In this document: in pieces, positions 1 to 8,168 of the stretch | How positions within the stretch are numbered: the stretch's first letter is position 1 | Layout: every line of letters begins with the position of its first letter | DNA from: Burkholderia sp. 8Y | GTDB taxonomy: Bacteria > Pseudomonadota > Gammaproteobacteria > Burkholderiales > Burkholderiaceae | Length of the DNA stretch: 64,000 nucleotides | NCBI RefSeq assembly: GCF_902506145.1 | Contig: NZ_LR733520.1 | Coordinates: 1,639,370-1,703,369 of the forward strand | Reading direction: 5' to 3' | The notes under the pieces: generated by a model | What the model saw: the letters and a program-made list of their open reading frames with translations, nothing else | Databases searched by the model: none | What the model was told of the DNA's origin: nothing | Made by a program: the position numbers and the translations under genes

Positions 1-2
1 GC

Positions 3-452
3 GCGATTGTCGGCGGACTGTTTTTTGGCGCGTTGTCCGAGCGCATCGGGCGGCGCGTGGCCATTTTCATCGCGGCGCTGATTGCGTTGCCGGTGCTTTA
101 TCTCTGGGCGTTCTCGGTGACTCCGGTTGCGTTGGCGATTGGCGCGTTTCTGATGCAGATTTCGGTGCAGGGCGCGTGGGGCGTGATTCCGGTGCATCTG
201 AACGAGATATCGCCGGATGAGATTCGCGCGACATTTCCGGGGCTCGTGTATCAACTCGGCAATTTGCTGGCGGCAATCAATGCGACGATGCAGGCGTCGA
301 TTGCCACCTCGCATGGAAACAACTACGGCATGGCCATGGCTATCGTCGCGGGCACGGTTGCGGTGTTGATTGCCGCGCTAATCTTCTTTAGCCGTGAGCG
401 CCGGGGGATCGATATGACGCGGTCGGCGGAGGAAGTGGGGGCGACGGGATAG
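3..452 (+). CDS. MFS transporter, C-terminal part (5' truncated by window edge)
   Basis: The reading frame is open from the first base, so the gene begins before the window; only about 150 C-terminal residues are visible. They begin at the loop between helices with a major-facilitator motif (LSERIGRR) and contain about four hydrophobic helices, ending in a short basic-acidic tail (RERRGIDM). The segment EISPDEIRATFPGL with a following QLGNLLAA helix resembles the sialate/lactate symporter branch of MFS proteins, which would make it an inner-membrane proton symporter for a carboxylate. The substrate cannot be read from this fragment. A hairpin just downstream probably terminates it. Confidence 0.8.
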   Translation, partial: AIVGGLFFGALSERIGRRVAIFIAALIALPVLYLWAFSVTPVALAIGAFLMQISVQGAWGVIPVHLNEISPDEIRATFPGLVYQLGNLLAAINATMQASIATSHGNNYGMAMAIVAGTVAVLIAALIFFSRERRGIDMTRSAEEVGATG

Positions 453-460
453 GCGTTGTT

Positions 461-508
461 GTGAACGCGTAGCCCTGCGTGAGCGGGGCTACCGGGCGGA
501 ACGTTCAC
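461..508 (+). terminator. Hairpin after the MFS gene
   Basis: An outer pair gtgaacg/cgttcac (461-467 and 502-508) encloses a 10-bp stem gtagccctgc/gcggggctac (469-478 and 483-492, one G-T pair) with a gtga loop. It lies just behind the MFS stop codon. There is no T-run, so termination is inferred from position and stem strength. Confidence 0.45.
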
Positions 509-662
509 GCCACGAGCGCGTGGCGCGCGGCCGAACTGGTGCCGCGATGCTCCAGCGAAATCTGACTCACCTAATGGACTGGCAATCGCCCAACGGAAGA
601 ACGCGCCGCATTTCCCGTTTACCCCTGACTAGCGCAAAGGCGCTGTCAAACGGGAGGAGCCC

Positions 663-1544
663 ATGACGCGAGCGCGTCGCCGTCGAATCTCGCACTGGAC
701 GATCGCATGCGCGCTGTCAGCGTTGATGGCAGCCCACACCGCGCAAGCGCAAGCCACCTCCCAGCCCGAAATCAACGACTTCGCGGTAAAAACCGCCGAC
801 CAGCAAGCACACTGGCTCGCCCGCGCCGCTGCCGACGGCACGCTCGCGCACCTCGGCGACGGCGAGCTCGTCGCCCTCTTCCGTTCGCTCGATCCCGGCA
901 CGCTGCCGCGCTATTTGCGCGACGGCCTGCGCCGCTACGCGTCCTGCGAATTTACGATGCTCCGACGCGAGCGCATCGACGGTAAATGGCCGAAGCGCCC
1001 CGACCATATGCTCGTGCGCGTCACGCGCGATCCGCTGCGCGTGTACGCCAAATGGCTGCCGGATGGCGCCCATGCGGGCCAGGAAGTCATCTACGACGAA
1101 TCGAAGCGTCCCGGCGAACTCTACGGTCATCTCGGCGGTATCTTCAGCGTCGTGCCGATGTGGGCGTCGTTGAACGGGCCGCTGGCCCGCGCCCAATCAA
1201 ATCATTCGATCCGCGAGCTCGGCATCGATGCCATCACGCAGCGTTTCATCGACGAAGGCCGGAAGTTCGCCGACGCAGGTCTGACGCAGCCGTCGGCTAT
1301 CGCGGTGACGACCGTGAACGGCGTGCGCGTCGTCGCGTTGACGTACGTGGCGCCGGCCGGCCAGCCCGATTTCTATGCGAAGCGTGAAGTACTCGATCTA
1401 GATCTGGAGCAGCCGCTTTTTCGGGCCGTCGAATCCTTCGACAACGAAGGGAAGATTTTCGAAAGCGTCACGTTCGAGCACATCGAGCCAAAGCCGTTCG
1501 ACGACCTGACGTTCGATCCGCAGAACGCCGACTACCGCTTCTGA
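663..1544 (+). CDS. Exported DUF1571 family protein
   Basis: A 293-residue protein with an N-terminal signal peptide (basic start, hydrophobic stretch near residues 12-25, likely cleavage after AQAQA). The mature part fits the DUF1571 family: a segment near residue 95 reading SCEFTMLRRERIDGKW, then a strand-rich domain with RDPLRVYAKWL and GQEVIYDE. These are family hallmarks as I remember them; the function of DUF1571 is unknown. The start is supported by a strong Shine-Dalgarno (gggaggag) just upstream. It lies alone between an MFS gene and a small gene, so context gives no functional hint. Periplasmic location is inferred from the signal peptide. Confidence 0.8.
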   Translation: MTRARRRRISHWTIACALSALMAAHTAQAQATSQPEINDFAVKTADQQAHWLARAAADGTLAHLGDGELVALFRSLDPGTLPRYLRDGLRRYASCEFTMLRRERIDGKWPKRPDHMLVRVTRDPLRVYAKWLPDGAHAGQEVIYDESKRPGELYGHLGGIFSVVPMWASLNGPLARAQSNHSIRELGIDAITQRFIDEGRKFADAGLTQPSAIAVTTVNGVRVVALTYVAPAGQPDFYAKREVLDLDLEQPLFRAVESFDNEGKIFESVTFEHIEPKPFDDLTFDPQNADYRF

Positions 1545-1714
1545 AGCGCCCGCTGACTGCGTGACATGCGCTGTAACAAACGCATCGGTGCCGCCGCGCC
1601 GTCTTTAAGCCTCGCCTAAGTTTCGGCCGATACGCTTCCCGCACTTCATCATCGACATCCACGAGGCCGCTCCGTCAGCGGCGCGAATCGTCATGTAACC
1701 CAAGGAGTTCGCGC

Positions 1715-1954
1715 ATGAACCTCCGCTCTGCTTCGGCTCCTGTGCGAGCCATCAAACGGCTTTTGAGCCATCACGAGATCGCCACCCTGCTTCTGCTGAT
1801 GCACGCGCCGATCGACGCGTTGGCCGCGCCGCCCGACGTGGCATCGCTCAAGGAATACGGCTACGTGGAGATTGTCTCGCCGGACGCGGACGGCCCCAAA
1901 GTGCGGCTCACCGACGACGGCAACGCCGTCCTGCGCGGCTTGGGCGTCAAGTAG
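1715..1954 (+). CDS. Small hypothetical protein, winged-helix-like
   Basis: A 79-residue protein of unknown function. The start has an aaggag Shine-Dalgarno about 8 bases upstream. The order helix (HHEIATLLLLMHAP), recognition-like segment (VASLKEYGYVEIV) and a hairpin ending in RLTDDGNAVLRGL resembles the second half of a MarR/PadR winged helix. It has no dimerisation region and is too short for a complete regulator. It may be a DNA-binding or protein-binding single domain; this is inference. It is codirectional with surE downstream (72-base gap). Confidence 0.6.
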   Translation: MNLRSASAPVRAIKRLLSHHEIATLLLLMHAPIDALAAPPDVASLKEYGYVEIVSPDADGPKVRLTDDGNAVLRGLGVK

Positions 1955-2026
1955 GCGCCCCGCCCGGCATCGCGATCTCTGTAATAATCGGTCGAACCTT
2001 CACCACCGATCGAGGAGTGATTCGCG

Positions 2027-2815
2027 ATGTCCGCATTGCAACCCATCGTTCAACGTGTGCTGCTGACTAACGACGACGGCATCGACGCGCCCGGCTTGGC
2101 CGTGCTCGAAGCCGTCGCCGCCGAACTCGCGCACGAAGTCTGGGTCGTCGCACCCGAACACGATCAGAGCGGTACATCGCATTCCATCAGCCTGCATTCG
2201 CCGCTGCGCATCTCGCGTCAGGGCGAACGGCGCTTCGGCGTTCAGGGCACACCTGGCGACTGCGTCGTGATGGCCGCGCGTCATCTCATGAAAGACGCGC
2301 CGCCGACGCTCGTGCTGTCGGGCATCAATCGCGGCGCGAATCTCGGCGTCGAGACGATGTTCTCGGGCACCGTCGGCGCGGCGATGACCGGCCTTCTGCT
2401 CGGCCTGCCTTCCATTGCGCTCAGTCAGGCGTTCTCCGACCGCGAAAGCGTGCGCTGGGATACCGCGCGTGCGCTCGCGCCCGGCGTGATCCGTCAGTTG
2501 CTGGCCATCTCGCACGACGCGCCGACGTGCCTCAACGTCAACTTCCCCGACTGCGATGCGTCCGCCGCCGGTCCGCTGACCGTGACGCGGCAAGGCGTCG
2601 GCCTCGTGGAAGGCATCGACGTGCTGGAGAAGACCGATCCGCGCGGCATCGACTATTTCTGGCTGAGATTTCAGCGCGGTCCGCGTGAGAACGCGCCCGA
2701 CAGCGAAACCGCCGTGGTCGCGAGCAAGCGCGTTTCAGTGACGCCGCTGCATTTCGATCGCACCGACTCGCGCACGTTCGCCGTGCTCGAAGCGGGGCTG
2801 CGCGGCGGCGCGTGA
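2027..2815 (+). CDS. surE: 5'/3'-nucleotidase SurE-type survival protein
   Basis: SurE proteins are divalent-metal nucleoside monophosphate phosphatases linked to stationary-phase survival. The 262-residue product shows the family metal site at the N-terminus (LLTNDDGIDAPG, the two Asp near residues 16-17), the Ser segment QSGTSHSISL and the Asn segment LSGINRGANLG, so all catalytic elements are present. A GAGGAG Shine-Dalgarno precedes the start. Classical surE in proteobacteria sits beside pcm/nlpD/rpoS; here it stands among unrelated genes, which suggests a second, stand-alone paralogue. That is inference, because the other copy would lie outside the window. Confidence 0.88.
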   Translation: MSALQPIVQRVLLTNDDGIDAPGLAVLEAVAAELAHEVWVVAPEHDQSGTSHSISLHSPLRISRQGERRFGVQGTPGDCVVMAARHLMKDAPPTLVLSGINRGANLGVETMFSGTVGAAMTGLLLGLPSIALSQAFSDRESVRWDTARALAPGVIRQLLAISHDAPTCLNVNFPDCDASAAGPLTVTRQGVGLVEGIDVLEKTDPRGIDYFWLRFQRGPRENAPDSETAVVASKRVSVTPLHFDRTDSRTFAVLEAGLRGGA

Positions 2816-2955
2816 TCCTAGAGCCTTTCCTCCCAAACGCGACGGACGGTTTCTCGTATGCTGCGTCGGCGGCGCGACGTCGCAGCGTTCGTGCGTTGGG
2901 GAATGCGCCCGGCAACGGCTCCGGGCGCCGAAAATCACAAAAACAAGGAGGCGAC

Positions 2956-3420
2956 ATGAAACACATCAACGGCGGCGCGGTGGCCCGCTTCGCGGCTGGC
3001 GCGCTCATCGCGATGTCGGCGGCGGGTGCGTTCGCGCAAGCATCGACGCCCGCAGGCACCTGGCAAACCATCGATGACGCGACCGGCAAGCCGAAGGCGA
3101 TCATCCAGATCATCGACGACGGCAGCGGGCAGCTTTCCGGCAAGGTCGTGCGCGGCATCGGCGAATTTGAACATCCGGACCGGCGCTGCACCGCGTGTAC
3201 CGACGACCGCAAGGATCAACTCGTCAAGGGCATGACCATCATCAACGGCATGAGACAGAACGGCGATACGTGGGAAGGCGGCCAGATTCTGGACCCGGAG
3301 AACGGCAAGCTCTACAAGTGCAAGATGAAGCTCGAAGACGGCGGGCAGAAGCTCGTGGTGCGCGGTTATATCGGCGTGTCGCTGCTCGGGCGCTCGCAGA
3401 CGTGGGTCCGGCAGCAGTAA
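2956..3420 (+). CDS. Exported DUF2147 protein
   Basis: A 154-residue protein; the ATG at 2956 is chosen over an upstream in-frame start because it follows a strong aaggagg Shine-Dalgarno and begins a typical signal peptide (MKHINGG..., cleavage near GAFAQA). The mature domain starts GTWQTIDDATGKPKAIIQI and ends GRSQTWVR, the pattern of DUF2147 proteins, which are small beta-rich periplasmic proteins of unknown function. Two Cys in RRCTACTDD and one in YKCKM could form a disulfide. A strong intrinsic terminator follows, so the gene is probably monocistronic. Confidence 0.85.
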   Translation: MKHINGGAVARFAAGALIAMSAAGAFAQASTPAGTWQTIDDATGKPKAIIQIIDDGSGQLSGKVVRGIGEFEHPDRRCTACTDDRKDQLVKGMTIINGMRQNGDTWEGGQILDPENGKLYKCKMKLEDGGQKLVVRGYIGVSLLGRSQTWVRQQ

Positions 3421-3442
3421 CGCATTCCGGCGCACCAAGCAA

Positions 3443-3482
3443 AAGCGGGCGAAAGACTGCGTGTCTTCCGCCCGCTTCTTTT
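3443..3482 (+). terminator. Intrinsic terminator after the DUF2147 gene
   Basis: 15-bp stem with one mismatch (arms 3443-3457 and 3463-3477), 5-base loop, followed by a T-rich tract cttttcg. It also lies downstream of the minus-strand DUF4096 gene ending at 3502, so it may serve both convergent genes. Confidence 0.8.
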
Positions 3483-3501
3483 CGTTCAATTGCAGTGAAA
3501 C

Positions 3502-3918
3502 TCAGGCAGCCTGCCGAACCGATACATTGCCCTGCGGCAACTGCGCAACCGCGATGGCAAGCATCGGCTCCGCCGCTTCGGCCGTTGCGACGGGCAATTC
3601 AGCCGGCACGCGCATGCGCGAAGTCATGAGCCCGTACAGCGATTCGCCGGCGGGGCCGAAAAGCTGCGTCATCACGCGCAGCAGCACGCCCGATTCATGC
3701 CACGCCTTGAAGCGGCGATGGCACGTCTGATACGACGGATACTTGCGCGGCAGCGTGGACCACGACGCGCCGCTGTACATGACCCAGAGGACGCCGTTGA
3801 GCACAGCGCGGGTGTTCGCGAGAGGACGGCCGCGCAACTCCGAGCGCGGACGCAATTCCGGAAGCAGCGGTGCGACCATCTGCCATTCTTCGTCGGACAT
3901 ATCGCGGTAGGGTTTCAC
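3502..3918 (-). CDS. Solo DUF4096 (IS5-type transposase N-terminal domain) protein
   Basis: A 138-residue protein. The GTG at 3918 is chosen because GGAGAG stands 6 bases before it. Residues about 5-90 (MSDEEWQMVAPLLPE, RGRPLANTRAVLNGVLWV, WSTLPRKYPSYQTCHRRFKAW) match the DUF4096 N-terminal, probably DNA-binding, domain of IS5/IS1182-type transposases. The tail is Ala/Val/Met-rich, and no DDE catalytic domain follows in any frame. I see no terminal inverted repeats or target duplications, and the gene has its own Shine-Dalgarno and a terminator. That favours a domesticated or decayed transposase piece over a live element. A paralogous solo protein lies at 31453. Confidence 0.7.
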   Translation of the reverse strand: MKPYRDMSDEEWQMVAPLLPELRPRSELRGRPLANTRAVLNGVLWVMYSGASWSTLPRKYPSYQTCHRRFKAWHESGVLLRVMTQLFGPAGESLYGLMTSRMRVPAELPVATAEAAEPMLAIAVAQLPQGNVSVRQAA

Positions 3919-4066
3919 GGCATTCTCTCCAATTAGCAACTGATTAACTGGCCAGAACGATACCGAGTGCCCTTCAACCGGCAAATCAGAGTGCTCCTAA
4001 TCTTGAAAATCCCGCGAAAGCCTTATGCCGTTTGGCTAGACGCGTGTTTTTGATTCTCGTATTAGC

Positions 4067-5164
4067 TCAAGTGAGCGAAATGTTCGCGAGCCGCCGCGGC
4101 GCCTCCAGATATTCCTGCGACTGCATTTCGACGATACGCGACACCGTGCGCGCAAACTCGTTCGCCATCGGACCTTCCACGTACAGGTCCTCCGCCGGCA
4201 CCGCCGCCGACATCAGCAGCTTGACCTTGTGGTCGTAGAAGACGTCGATGAGCCACGTGAACCGGCGCGCTTCGGATGCCATGCGCGGCGACATCTGCGG
4301 CACGTCCGAGAGAATGACCGCGTGGAAGCGGTTCGCAATTTCGAGGTAGTCGTTCTGCGAGCGCGGGCCGCCACAGAGCGTCGCGAAGTCGAACCAGACG
4401 ACGCCATCCGCTTTACGCAGCGCCTTGATCTCGCGTTTTTCGATATGCAGGATCGGGCTTTCGTCGGGCACGGCCGCGAGCTTCGCGTAGTCCGCGCGCA
4501 GCGCCTTGTCCGCCGCCGCACCGAGCGGCGTGTGGTACGCCTTGACTTTCGACAGCGTGCGCTTGCGATAATCGGTGCCCGCATCGACATTGAGCACGTC
4601 GAGATTCTTCTTGAGCAACTCGATGGCCGGCAGCAGCCGGTCGCGGTGCAAGCCCTCGGGATATAGCGTGTCGGGCTCGTAGTTGGACGTCATCACGAAC
4701 TGCACGCCGTTGCTGAACAGACGGTCCAGCAGGCGATACAGGATCATCGCGTCGGCAATGTCCGAGACGTGAAATTCGTCGAAGCAAATCAGCCGATAAC
4801 GCTTCGCGATGCGGCGGGCCAGTTCGTCGAGCGGATCGGCTTGCCCCTTCAATTCCTCAAGTTCGCGATGCACTTCGCGCATGAACTCGTGGAAATGCAG
4901 GCGCGTCTTGCGCTGCACGGGCACGATCGCATAGAAGCTGTCCATCAGGAAGCTCTTGCCGCGCCCGACGCCGCCCCACATGTACACACCGCGCGGCAAC
5001 TCCGGATGCACGAGAAACTTTCTGATCGCGTTCGAGCGGCGCGCCTTGTATGAGACCCATTCTTCGTAGCAGCGTTGCAGGCGCGCGACCGCCGCCAGTT
5101 GCGCCTCGTCCGACTGATAGCCCCGCGTGCGCAGTTCGTTTTCGTAGTATTCGGTGACGTTCAT
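4067..5164 (-). CDS. zapE: Cell division ATPase ZapE (AFG1-like)
   Basis: A 365-residue AFG1/ZapE P-loop ATPase. In E. coli ZapE interacts with the Z ring during late division and stress. Visible motifs: Walker A YMWGGVGRGKSFLMD near residue 65-80, Walker B LICFDEFHVSDIADA, and the family segment VMTSNYEPDTLYPEGLHRDR (sensor). The start MNVTEYYENELRTRG is the usual family N-terminus; upstream in-frame codons are rejected because they run through an intergenic hairpin. It lies downstream of the oxoglutarate dehydrogenase operon, separated by that hairpin (5183-5216). Confidence 0.9.
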   Translation of the reverse strand: MNVTEYYENELRTRGYQSDEAQLAAVARLQRCYEEWVSYKARRSNAIRKFLVHPELPRGVYMWGGVGRGKSFLMDSFYAIVPVQRKTRLHFHEFMREVHRELEELKGQADPLDELARRIAKRYRLICFDEFHVSDIADAMILYRLLDRLFSNGVQFVMTSNYEPDTLYPEGLHRDRLLPAIELLKKNLDVLNVDAGTDYRKRTLSKVKAYHTPLGAAADKALRADYAKLAAVPDESPILHIEKREIKALRKADGVVWFDFATLCGGPRSQNDYLEIANRFHAVILSDVPQMSPRMASEARRFTWLIDVFYDHKVKLLMSAAVPAEDLYVEGPMANEFARTVSRIVEMQSQEYLEAPRRLANISLT

Positions 5165-5182
5165 CTTCTGCCGTTCGATGTG

Positions 5183-5216
5183 ACGAAGGCGAGCGGTTTG
5201 ATCCGCTCGCCTTCGT
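5183..5216 (-). terminator. Strong hairpin between lpdA and zapE
   Basis: A perfect 14-bp stem (arms 5183-5196 and 5203-5216) with a 6-base loop. No T-run follows on the minus strand, so it may stabilise the 3' end of the odhAB-lpdA message or attenuate readthrough rather than terminate fully. Confidence 0.5.
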
Positions 5217-5253
5217 GTGCGATGCCCTGCTTGTTGCCCGAAGTCGAGCCGAA

Positions 5254-6684
5254 TTACATGTTCAACGCGCGCTTGTCGACTGCGAGCGCCGCTTCGCGCA
5301 TGACTTCCGACAGCGACGGATGCGGATGGCAAATGCGGCCGAGGTCTTCCGACGCCGCCTTGAACTCCATCGCGACGACCGCTTCCGCGATCAGATCCGA
5401 TGCGTCCGCAGCGATGATATGCACGCCGAGAATCTCATCGGTCTTCGCGTCCGCGATCATCTTGACGAAGCCTTCCGCCCGGCCGATGCCCAACGCGCGG
5501 CCATTGGCCATCATCGGGAACTGGCCGGTCTTGATCTCGCGGCCTTCGGTCTTGAGTTGCTGTTCCGTCTTGCCGACCCACGCGATTTCCGGTTCCGTGT
5601 AGATGACCCACGGCACGCAGTTGTAGTCGATATGCGGCTTTTGTCCGTCGATGATCTCCGCCACCGCCACGCCTTCGTCTTCCGCCTTATGCGCGAGCAT
5701 CGGGCCGCGCACGACGTCGCCGATGGCGTACACGCCCGGCACGCTCGTCGCGCAGTGATCGTCCACGTCGATGAAGCCGCGCTCGTTCGCCTTCAGGCCG
5801 ATGCTCTCGAGCCCGAGATTGTCGGTGTTCGGCACGCGGCCGACCGACACGATCAGGCGGTCCGCTTCCAGCATCTGCGCGTTGCCGGCGTTGTCCGTGT
5901 ACGCGATCGACACGCCATTGTCCGACGCCTTCACTTCGCCGATCTTCACGCCGAGGTGAATGTCGAGCCCTTGCTTCTTGAACTGCTTCGCGGCTTCCTT
6001 CGCGAGCGAGTCATCCGCTGCGGCGAGGAATTGCGGCAGCGCCTCCAGCACGGTGACATCCGCGCCCAGACGACGCCACACCGAGCCGAGTTCCAGACCG
6101 ATCACGCCCGCGCCGATCACGGCGAGCTTCTTCGGCACGGCGTCGAACGAGAGCGCACCTTCGTTGTCGGCAACGATCTTGTTGTCGACCGGAATGCCTG
6201 GCAGATGACGCGCCTTCGAACCCGTCGCGATGATCACGTTCTTCGCCGTGACCACTTCCGTCTCGCCTTCGCCCGATACTTCGATCTGCACGCCGGCGTC
6301 CGTCTTGCCGGTGAACTTGCCGTGACCCTTCAGCCACGTAACCTTGTTCTTGCGGAACAAAAATTCGATGCCCTTCGTCATCTTTTCGACGATGCCGTCT
6401 TTACGCGCCAGCATCTTCGACACATCCAGCTTCACGTCCGACACGCTGATGCCGTGATCGGCCAGATGCTTCGACGTGTTCTCGAATTCTTCGGAGGACG
6501 CCAACAGCGCCTTCGACGGGATGCAGCCCACGTTCAGGCACGTGCCGCCGAGCTTCAGCGCGCCGGCCGGGTTCTTCCACTTCTCGATACACGCAACCGT
6601 CTTGCCGAGTTGCGCTGCGCGAATCGCCGCGATATAGCCGCCCGGGCCCGCGCCGATCACGACGACATCAAATTCCTTGGACAT
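5254..6684 (-). CDS. lpdA: Dihydrolipoyl dehydrogenase, E3 of 2-oxoglutarate dehydrogenase
   Basis: The 476-residue FAD enzyme reoxidises dihydrolipoamide on OdhB and passes electrons to NAD+. Motifs: N-terminal FAD fold [20 protein letters not shown], redox disulfide [16 protein letters not shown] (Cys about residues 48 and 53), NAD fold [15 protein letters not shown] near residue 190, second FAD motif [16 protein letters not shown], and the C-terminal active-site pair in [15 protein letters not shown]. It has no N-terminal lipoyl domain, unlike some pyruvate dehydrogenase E3s. It is third in odhA-odhB-lpdA, which assigns it to the oxoglutarate complex. Confidence 0.95.
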   Translation of the reverse strand: MSKEFDVVVIGAGPGGYIAAIRAAQLGKTVACIEKWKNPAGALKLGGTCLNVGCIPSKALLASSEEFENTSKHLADHGISVSDVKLDVSKMLARKDGIVEKMTKGIEFLFRKNKVTWLKGHGKFTGKTDAGVQIEVSGEGETEVVTAKNVIIATGSKARHLPGIPVDNKIVADNEGALSFDAVPKKLAVIGAGVIGLELGSVWRRLGADVTVLEALPQFLAAADDSLAKEAAKQFKKQGLDIHLGVKIGEVKASDNGVSIAYTDNAGNAQMLEADRLIVSVGRVPNTDNLGLESIGLKANERGFIDVDDHCATSVPGVYAIGDVVRGPMLAHKAEDEGVAVAEIIDGQKPHIDYNCVPWVIYTEPEIAWVGKTEQQLKTEGREIKTGQFPMMANGRALGIGRAEGFVKMIADAKTDEILGVHIIAADASDLIAEAVVAMEFKAASEDLGRICHPHPSLSEVMREAALAVDKRALNM

Positions 6685-6728
6685 GACTTTCCTTTGGTCT
6701 ATCTCCGCTCATGCGGAGCAGCCTCGTG

Positions 6729-6757
6729 CGATGCGCGCGAGCCTATCGCGCGCATCG
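6729..6757 (-). other. Hairpin between odhB and lpdA
   Basis: A perfect 12-bp inverted repeat (6729-6740 and 6746-6757) with a gccta loop in the 88-base odhB-lpdA gap. There is no T-run. A role in message processing or stability is inference. Confidence 0.5.
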
Positions 6758-6772
6758 AGGCGAATTGCTTTC

Positions 6773-8086
6773 TTACAGGTCCAGCAGCAGACGAGCCGGA
6801 TCTTCCAGCGCGTCTTTCATCGCGACGAGCGACAGCACGGCTTCGCGGCCGTCGATGATCCGATGGTCGTAGGACAGCGCGAGGTAGTTCATCGGACGGA
6901 TCACGATCTGGCCGTTTTCCACCACGGCGCGTTCCTTCGTGGCGTGCACGCCGAGAATGGCGGACTGCGGCGGGTTGATGATCGGCGTCGAGAGCATGGA
7001 GCCGAACACGCCGCCGTTCGAGATGGAGAACGTGCCGCCCGTCATTTCTTCGATCGACAGCTTGCCGTCGCGCGCCTTCGCGCCGAATTCAGCGATCTTC
7101 TTTTCGATGTCCGCGAGGCTCATCTGATCCGCGTTGCGCAGGATCGGCACCACCAGACCGCGCGGCGAACCGACCGCGATACCGATGTCGAAATAGCCGT
7201 GATAGACGATGTCGTTACCGTCGATCGATGCGTTCACGAGCGGGAACTTCTTCAGCGCGTGGACGGCGGCCTTCACGAAGAACGACATGAAGCCGAGCTT
7301 CACGCCGTGTTCCTTCTCGAAACGGTCCTTGTACTTGTTGCGCAGGTCCATGACCGGCGCCATGTTGACTTCGTTGAACGTCGTCAGAATGGCGTTGGTT
7401 TGCTGCGATTCGAGCAGACGCTCGGCGATACGCGCACGCAGACGCGACATCGGCACGCGCTGTTCCGGACGGTCCTTGAGCCACTGTTCAGCCGATGCCG
7501 GTGCGCCGACTTGCGGCAGCGACGGCTTGGCGGCCTTCGCGGGCGCAGCGGCCGGAGCCGGTGCTTTTGCAGCAACGGGTGCGCCGGCTTGTGCGGCGAG
7601 CGCGTCGCCCTTCGTGATGCGGCCGTCGCGGCCCGTGCCCGACACTTGATCTGCCGACACGCCCTTCTCGGCCAGGATCTTCGTCGCGGCGGGCGAGGTC
7701 GCGCCGCCCGTGACCGAACCACCCGTTGCGGAGGCGGTCGCTTGCGCAGTCGCCGAAGACGACGCCACCGCCGGCTCGGCTTGCGGAGCGGGCTTCACTT
7801 CGGCGTCGCCAGCTGCGGCTGCGGCGGGCGCTTCGCCTGCTTTCGCTTCCGTGTCGATCTTGGCGATGATCTCGTCGGCGGTGACGATATCGCCGTCATG
7901 CTTGATGACCTGCGCGAGCACGCCAGCCGACGGCGCGGGCACTTCGAGCACGACCTTGTCGGTTTCGATTTCGATCAGGATTTCGTCCTGGGCGACAGCC
8001 TCGCCCGGCTTCTTCTTCCATTGCAGCATGGTGGCTTCCGAGACCGACTCGGAAAGCTGGGGAACCTTGACTTCTACGATAGCCAT
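6773..8086 (-). CDS. odhB: Dihydrolipoyllysine succinyltransferase, E2 of 2-oxoglutarate dehydrogenase
   Basis: A 437-residue E2 core protein. Domains: one N-terminal lipoyl domain with the lipoylated Lys at about residue 44 in [11 protein letters not shown]; an Ala/Pro linker; a peripheral-subunit-binding domain near residues 145-180 ([22 protein letters not shown]); a second Ala-rich linker; then the catalytic domain ending in [13 protein letters not shown] with catalytic His408 and Asp412. The single lipoyl domain and the neighbouring odhA identify succinyl transfer rather than acetyl transfer. It is the middle gene of the odhA-odhB-lpdA operon (82 bases after odhA). Confidence 0.95.
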   Translation of the reverse strand: MAIVEVKVPQLSESVSEATMLQWKKKPGEAVAQDEILIEIETDKVVLEVPAPSAGVLAQVIKHDGDIVTADEIIAKIDTEAKAGEAPAAAAAGDAEVKPAPQAEPAVASSSATAQATASATGGSVTGGATSPAATKILAEKGVSADQVSGTGRDGRITKGDALAAQAGAPVAAKAPAPAAAPAKAAKPSLPQVGAPASAEQWLKDRPEQRVPMSRLRARIAERLLESQQTNAILTTFNEVNMAPVMDLRNKYKDRFEKEHGVKLGFMSFFVKAAVHALKKFPLVNASIDGNDIVYHGYFDIGIAVGSPRGLVVPILRNADQMSLADIEKKIAEFGAKARDGKLSIEEMTGGTFSISNGGVFGSMLSTPIINPPQSAILGVHATKERAVVENGQIVIRPMNYLALSYDHRIIDGREAVLSLVAMKDALEDPARLLLDL

Positions 8087-8168
8087 TTCTGTATTGTCCT
8101 AATGCGTTCTGTGTGTACGAGCGTCGGAACCGGCGCGCTTTCCGCACGCCGGTCCGATCAGGCAACGA

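Noticed and set aside
5215..6858. 547-residue open frame on the plus strand
   Set aside because: Antisense to lpdA, with shadow composition.
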